Shown piece by piece: positions 32,259 to 35,467 of a stretch of 35,467 nucleotides of DNA. Made by a program: the position numbers and the translations under genes. Every line of letters starts with the position of its first letter. Position 1 is the first letter of the stretch. Location: positions 1 through 35,467 of the forward strand of contig CABSIK010000018.1 in assembly GCA_902477755.1 (NCBI GenBank), in the 5' to 3' direction. The notes under the pieces are model-generated. The model saw only the letters and a list, made by a program, of their open reading frames with translations, was not told the DNA's origin and did no database searches. The DNA is from an uncultured Clostridia bacterium (GTDB taxonomy: Bacteria > Bacillota > Clostridia > Lachnospirales > Anaerotignaceae).

Positions 32259-32280
32259 ACTGTTTTGTGTAAACAGTATA
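32259..32280 (-). promoter_or_regulatory. -10 box and overlapping inverted repeat of the lipoprotein gene
   Basis: On the minus strand TATACT (32275-32280) is a good -10 box, but no clear -35 is found. ACTGTTT (32259-32265) and AAACAGT (32271-32277) form an inverted repeat overlapping it, possibly an operator. Confidence 0.4.
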
Positions 32281-32429
32281 TGCTTCAATTTTTACATTAC
32301 CCGAAAAGAATCCTTACATTTTTATTAAATAAAAATACAGTTTTTTGGAAGAAAAAGAACAGTCTGTAACAGAATGTAACGGTTTCATTTCCTGCTGTGG
32401 GAATAGGGCGGAAAATAGGGGTTTTCCGT

Positions 32430-32638
32430 AAAAACAGACAGCTTTTTGTTAGGGGCATCTTCATAAGTAAACAAAGAAAGCCGAAACCCTTATGATGAAA
32501 AAGGATTCCGGCTTTCTTATGGTATTGAGATTGTTTTTTCTTAAAGATAACCGTTGCAATTCCCCTTGAGAAATCAAGGAAACGAAAATCAATGTTTTCT
32601 TAAGGGAAAGCTGTTTTTGCAGAAAGCTGTCTGTTTTT
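32430..32638 (-). terminator. Terminator of the DUF951 operon split by the palindromic repeat (copy B site)
   Basis: AAAAACAGACAGCTTT (32430-32445) is the exact complement of AAAGCTGTCTGTTTTT (32623-32638). On the minus strand this would be a 16-bp terminator right after the DUF951 stop codon, but 177 bases lie between the arms. Confidence 0.72.
32449..32622 (+). repeat. Terminator-nested palindromic element, copy B
   Basis: It starts TTAGGGGCATCTTCATAAG as copy A does and keeps the same order of parts. The central stem (around 32474-32518) has two mismatches, the outer arm near 32535-32555 is shortened and decayed, and the 3' part (GCAATTCCCC through TTTTCTTAAGGG) is over 90 percent identical to copy A by eye. 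It appears older or more mutated than copy A. No coding capacity. The exact 3' end is unclear: the bases after the 3' stem differ between copies. Confidence 0.75.
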
Positions 32639-32832
32639 TATTCCTCCGGCTTTGCGGAAGTGATAATCTTTTTCACATTTTTTTCAAACTTCACTCTGGG
32701 CAGCATGACCATATGTCCGCAGCCACAGCATTTGATACGGAAATCAATGCCTGTACGCAGGATTTCCCACTGGTTGGAGCCGCAGGGATGGTCTTTTTTC
32801 ATTTGTACGATATCGCCAACAGAAAACTGCAT
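32638..32832 (-). CDS. DUF951 family small protein (YyzM-like)
   Basis: A 64-residue protein with the family's full pattern: VGDIVQMKKDHPCGSNQWEI, then GIDFRIKCCGCGHMVMLPR and a KFEKNVKKI end. The HPCG plus CCGCG cysteines suggest a small metal-binding or nucleic-acid-binding fold. Function unknown. It lies three bases after mscS on the minus strand and ends in the T-run of the split terminator, so it is the last gene of the three-gene operon. Confidence 0.88.
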   Translation of the reverse strand: MQFSVGDIVQMKKDHPCGSNQWEILRTGIDFRIKCCGCGHMVMLPRVKFEKNVKKIITSAKPEE

Positions 32833-32835
32833 GGT

Positions 32836-33759
32836 TTATCCCTCCTTTTGCTGTACGATATGCAGGGTGCGCTGAGGGAAGGGGATTTCGATGCCTTCTT
32901 TGTCCAGCCGGTTTTTGATGCGGCGGCGCAGCTCTGCTTCTACGGAAATATTTGTTTTCACATGGCATTTTGCTACGATTTTTACGGTAACGGCGGAGTC
33001 ATCCAGCCCTGTCACGCCTACGATGACGGGGGTTTCCAGAATATCCGGCATATCTTTTGTCTGCTCCATTTCATCCCGCAGCACTTCCAGCACATGGTCG
33101 ATGCTGGCGTCATAAGAAACGCCCACAGTCACAACGGCGTTGATGAAGTCACGGCACATGTTGGTAACGGTGCCAACGGAGCCGTTGGGGATGATATGGA
33201 CGCTGCCTTGAGGGTCGCGGATTTTGGTGGAGCGCAGGGTAACGCTTTCTACGGTACCAGTGATGTTCTGGATGGTGACAATGTCCCCCACAGCGTAATG
33301 GTCTTCAAAAAGGATGAAGAATCCTTCCAGCATATCTGTTACCACACTCTGGGCACCCAGACCAATGGCAACAGAGCCGGCACTGGCAACCACCAGCATG
33401 GACTTGGGGTCTACGCCGATGAATGTGAGGGCGGTGAAGATACCGATGAAGTAAATGACGTATTTTACCACACTGGATGTGATGGAGTTCAGTGTTTTTG
33501 CTTTCCGCTGGGTCATGGCAAGACGTTGTTTTTTGGTCTGTGCCGCGAAGAATTTCCGCAGAAGATGGTTGATGAAGCGGATGAGAAACCAGCAGATCAC
33601 GAATGTGAGGACAACTTCCAACAGAACGAAGCCCACATCCGTGGCTTTTTCCAGTAATTTTTCTGTGAACGTCAATGTGTTTTCCACCTGTTCCTCCAGC
33701 TCAGCTGCATTTGTTACAGCAGATGCTTGGAGCAGTATGGAAGGAAGATTTGAAATCAT
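32836..33759 (-). CDS. mscS: Small-conductance mechanosensitive channel (MscS family)
   Basis: A 307-residue channel that opens under membrane tension to release solutes on osmotic downshock. Three spans: about 40-62, 85-107 and the pore helix (VVASAGSVAIGLGAQSVVTDMLEGFFILFED). The beta domain follows (YAVGDIVTIQNITGTVESVTLRSTKIRDPQGSVHIIPNG), then the C-terminal alpha/beta domain ending IPFPQRTLHI, all typical. AAGGAGGACTGCACC lies before the ATG. Its start overlaps the end of the upstream amidotransferase gene by four bases. Confidence 0.94.
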   Translation of the reverse strand: MISNLPSILLQASAVTNAAELEEQVENTLTFTEKLLEKATDVGFVLLEVVLTFVICWFLIRFINHLLRKFFAAQTKKQRLAMTQRKAKTLNSITSSVVKYVIYFIGIFTALTFIGVDPKSMLVVASAGSVAIGLGAQSVVTDMLEGFFILFEDHYAVGDIVTIQNITGTVESVTLRSTKIRDPQGSVHIIPNGSVGTVTNMCRDFINAVVTVGVSYDASIDHVLEVLRDEMEQTKDMPDILETPVIVGVTGLDDSAVTVKIVAKCHVKTNISVEAELRRRIKNRLDKEGIEIPFPQRTLHIVQQKEG

Positions 33760-34463
33760 GGTGCAGTCCTCCTTTCATGATAACGGGAAGCTGCCTGCAC
33801 AAAGTGACTGAATAGTGCTTCCTGTTCTTTTGTATGCATAGATTCGGGGTGCCACTGGACACCCAGCACAAAATCTTTTTCCGGCATTTCCATGGCTTCT
33901 GTTAAGCCGTCGGCACTGCGGGCAGAGGCGTGAAAGCCTTTTCCCAGAAAAGACACTGCCTGATGATGCAGGGAATTGACGGCGATTTTTGTAGTTCGCC
34001 AGAGTTTTTCCAGCTGACTGCCGGGAAGCACGGCAATGCTGTGGGTGGCGTAGGGACGGGGTGCCTGCTGGCTGTGCTTGAGAGTGGTTCCCGTCTGTAC
34101 TTCAATATCCTGATAAATGCCGCCGCCTGCGGCGATGTTCATGATCTGCATGCCTCGGCAAATGCCGAAAAGAGGCAAATCCCGATTCATGGCTTCTTTG
34201 CAGAGAGAAAGCTCATATTCGTCCCTGAGGGGAGAAATCTGTCCATTCTGCCGGATGGGTTCTTCCCCAAAGCGCAGAGGGTCAATATCTCCGCCGCCGG
34301 TAAAAAGGATGCCGTCCACAAAGTCCGGGAATTCCTCTCCGGGGAACAGCAGCACAGGGACAGCTCCAGCTTTTTGCAGGGCATTGGTATAGTCTTGGCT
34401 GATTTTAAATCTTGTTTTTTCGTAGGAATAGTCCGGCGTAATGCCGATGATGGGTTTTTTCAT
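33756..34463 (-). CDS. Class I glutamine-amidotransferase-like hydrolase (peptidase C26, gamma-glutamyl-GABA hydrolase type)
   Basis: A 235-residue protein related to PuuD. The nucleophile elbow GICRGMQIMN provides the catalytic Cys, and GVQWHPES supplies the His and Glu of the triad. LFTGGGDIDPLRFGEEP is the usual family segment. Such enzymes split gamma-glutamyl amides, for example gamma-glutamyl-GABA in putrescine breakdown. No other putrescine genes are near, so the substrate is open. First gene of the operon with mscS and DUF951; a promoter lies at 34493-34521. Confidence 0.9.
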   Translation of the reverse strand: MKKPIIGITPDYSYEKTRFKISQDYTNALQKAGAVPVLLFPGEEFPDFVDGILFTGGGDIDPLRFGEEPIRQNGQISPLRDEYELSLCKEAMNRDLPLFGICRGMQIMNIAAGGGIYQDIEVQTGTTLKHSQQAPRPYATHSIAVLPGSQLEKLWRTTKIAVNSLHHQAVSFLGKGFHASARSADGLTEAMEMPEKDFVLGVQWHPESMHTKEQEALFSHFVQAASRYHERRTAP

Positions 34464-34492
34464 TTTGTCACACCCTTTCTCTGTTCTTTTAC

Positions 34493-34521
34493 AGTATACA
34501 AAAGGCGGGCGTGTTTTGCAA
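34493..34521 (-). promoter_or_regulatory. SigA promoter of the C26 hydrolase-mscS-DUF951 operon
   Basis: Minus strand: TTGCAA (34516-34521), a 17-base spacer and TATACT (34493-34498). Confidence 0.78.
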
Positions 34522-34590
34522 CCGACAGAAATATTTAGAAAAACTTGTCAGAAAAAAGCCAAAAAAGTAAAGAGGATAAAAAGGGGGTTC

Positions 34591-34620
34591 TTGAATTATG
34601 TCGGAAATATATGGTATGAT
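34591..34620 (+). promoter_or_regulatory. SigA promoter of mtnN
   Basis: TTGAAT (34591-34596), an 18-base spacer and TATGAT (34615-34620), diverging from the operon on the other strand. Confidence 0.65.
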
Positions 34621-34671
34621 GAAAAAAATGTCTATGATTTCATAAGAAAATCAGAATAGGAGTGGATATAT

Positions 34672-35376
34672 ATGAGAACAATCGGCATCATTGGTGCTAT
34701 GGAAGAAGAAATTTCTTTCCTGCGGGAAAAAATGGATATCGTCACCACCAAAAGCGTGGTTGGTCTGACTTATTATGTGGGTCGTTACGAAGGAAATAAT
34801 GTGGTGCTGGTGAAAAGCGGTATCGGCAAAGTCAACGCCGCAGTCTGCACACAGGCAATGATCGACCATTTTGGCGTGGATTATATCATCAACACTGGCG
34901 TTGCAGGGGGTCTTTCTCCTGAACTGCATGTGGGGGACATCCTCATTTCCGTGGACGCGGTACAGCATGATATGGATACATCCGCTTTCGGCGATCCCAT
35001 CGGCGTCATCCCCCGTATGGCAGAAAGCTATTTCAAAGCCGATGAAGCTCTTGTGGAACTGGCGCAGGAAGCGGCAAAAACATGCGGTCTGGACTGCCGC
35101 ATCATCACCGGACGTGTGGCAAGCGGTGACCAGTTCATTGCCACACAGGAAGCCAGAGATAAAATCCGCAAAACCGTCAAAGGGGACTGCGCGGAAATGG
35201 AAGGGGCTGCCATTGCCCATGCCTGCTGGCTGAACCGGATTCCTTTTCTCATCATCCGCGCTATTTCTGACAGCGCCAACGAGGATGCCGGCATGTCCTT
35301 TGATGAATTTTGCGTCATGGCGGCACAGCGCAGCAGCCTGCTGACAGAAACCATGATCGCAGCTATGAAAAACTAA
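34672..35376 (+). CDS. mtnN: 5'-methylthioadenosine / S-adenosylhomocysteine nucleosidase
   Basis: A 234-residue MTAN of standard length that removes adenine from MTA and SAH, recycling methyl-donor by-products and feeding the activated methyl cycle. It has GIIGAMEEEI with the catalytic Glu near residue 13, KSGIGKVNAA, NTGVAGGL, SGDQF, the substrate-binding AEMEGAAIAH and RAISDSAN with the catalytic Asp. AGGAGTGGAT before ATG 34672 supports the start. It is a single-gene unit. Confidence 0.95.
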   Translation: MRTIGIIGAMEEEISFLREKMDIVTTKSVVGLTYYVGRYEGNNVVLVKSGIGKVNAAVCTQAMIDHFGVDYIINTGVAGGLSPELHVGDILISVDAVQHDMDTSAFGDPIGVIPRMAESYFKADEALVELAQEAAKTCGLDCRIITGRVASGDQFIATQEARDKIRKTVKGDCAEMEGAAIAHACWLNRIPFLIIRAISDSANEDAGMSFDEFCVMAAQRSSLLTETMIAAMKN

Positions 35377-35412
35377 ATTTTCCTATGAAAAAAAGCAGGA
35401 GAGGTCATCTTT

Positions 35413-35467
35413 TGAACTGCACCCCATTTGTTAGACAGTATGATATACTGAATAACAAGTGGGGTGA
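35413..35467 (+). mobile_element. Probable left end of an IS3-family insertion sequence (partial)
   Basis: The last 55 bases begin TGAACTGCACCCCATTTG and continue with TTAGACA and a TATACT-like box, then GTGGGGTGA at the edge. IS3-family (IS150-type) elements commonly start TGAACTGxCCCC, with a promoter and a purine-rich site before orfA. It sits 37 bases after the mtnN stop, where no terminator is seen. The transposase would lie beyond the window, so the call rests on the terminal sequence only. Confidence 0.5.

Overview
The window looks like a chromosomal segment of an anaerobic, spore-forming member of the Clostridia (Lachnospirales, possibly Anaerotignum-like). This rests on an Etf pair of the kind used in fermentation, the sporulation-type LonB beside LonA and EngB, GdpP-rplI-dnaB in one run, AGGAGG ribosome binding sites, and many TTGACA-17-TATAAT-type promoters. 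The genus is inference; the class is well supported. No rRNA, tRNA, CRISPR array or prophage was seen.

Layout. 1-2586: end of etfB, etfA and a GldA/HcxA-like metal dehydrogenase, all with the codon bias of highly expressed genes; a chain of hairpins fills the etfB-etfA spacer. 2686-5764: a membrane protein fused to a degenerate HAD domain, tcdA, and a TSUP permease. 5768-5982: a palindromic repeat nested inside a terminator hairpin. 5982-7845: a marR-MATE operon with a tandem operator. 7869-12119: an unknown small gene, gdpP, rplI and dnaB. 12133-15257: a leader with a possible small ORF, then two tandem mgtE genes. 15306-15917: bioY behind a BirA-like box. 15972-22200: a zinc-ribbon membrane protein, lonB, an antiparallel DUF554 gene, lonA and engB. 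22376-24130: an ECF sigma factor whose ORF lacks an upstream canonical start codon, its anti-sigma factor and two small membrane proteins. 24210-25172: degV. 25258-27530: a blaI repressor and a BlaR1-type M56 protease whose C-terminal domain is an LCP (LytR-CpsA-Psr) domain rather than a penicillin sensor. 27666-31681: a LysR regulator, then czrA and a zinc-type P1B ATPase with three nearly identical metal-binding repeats. 31728-34463 (minus strand): a lipoprotein, then DUF951, mscS and a glutamine-amidotransferase hydrolase, with a second copy of the terminator-nested repeat between the two groups. 34591-35376: mtnN. 35413-35467: the probable left end of an IS3-family element.

The two strongest candidates for something undescribed are: (1) the BlaI/M56-LCP pair, which looks like a repressor-protease signalling module rewired to sense cell-wall glycopolymer or lipid-linked precursors; and (2) a roughly 170-bp palindromic element present twice, each time lodged in the loop of a different intrinsic terminator. 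Also of note are the membrane-HAD fusion lacking its catalytic nucleophile, the possible AUC start of the sigma factor, and the recent triplication inside the zinc ATPase.
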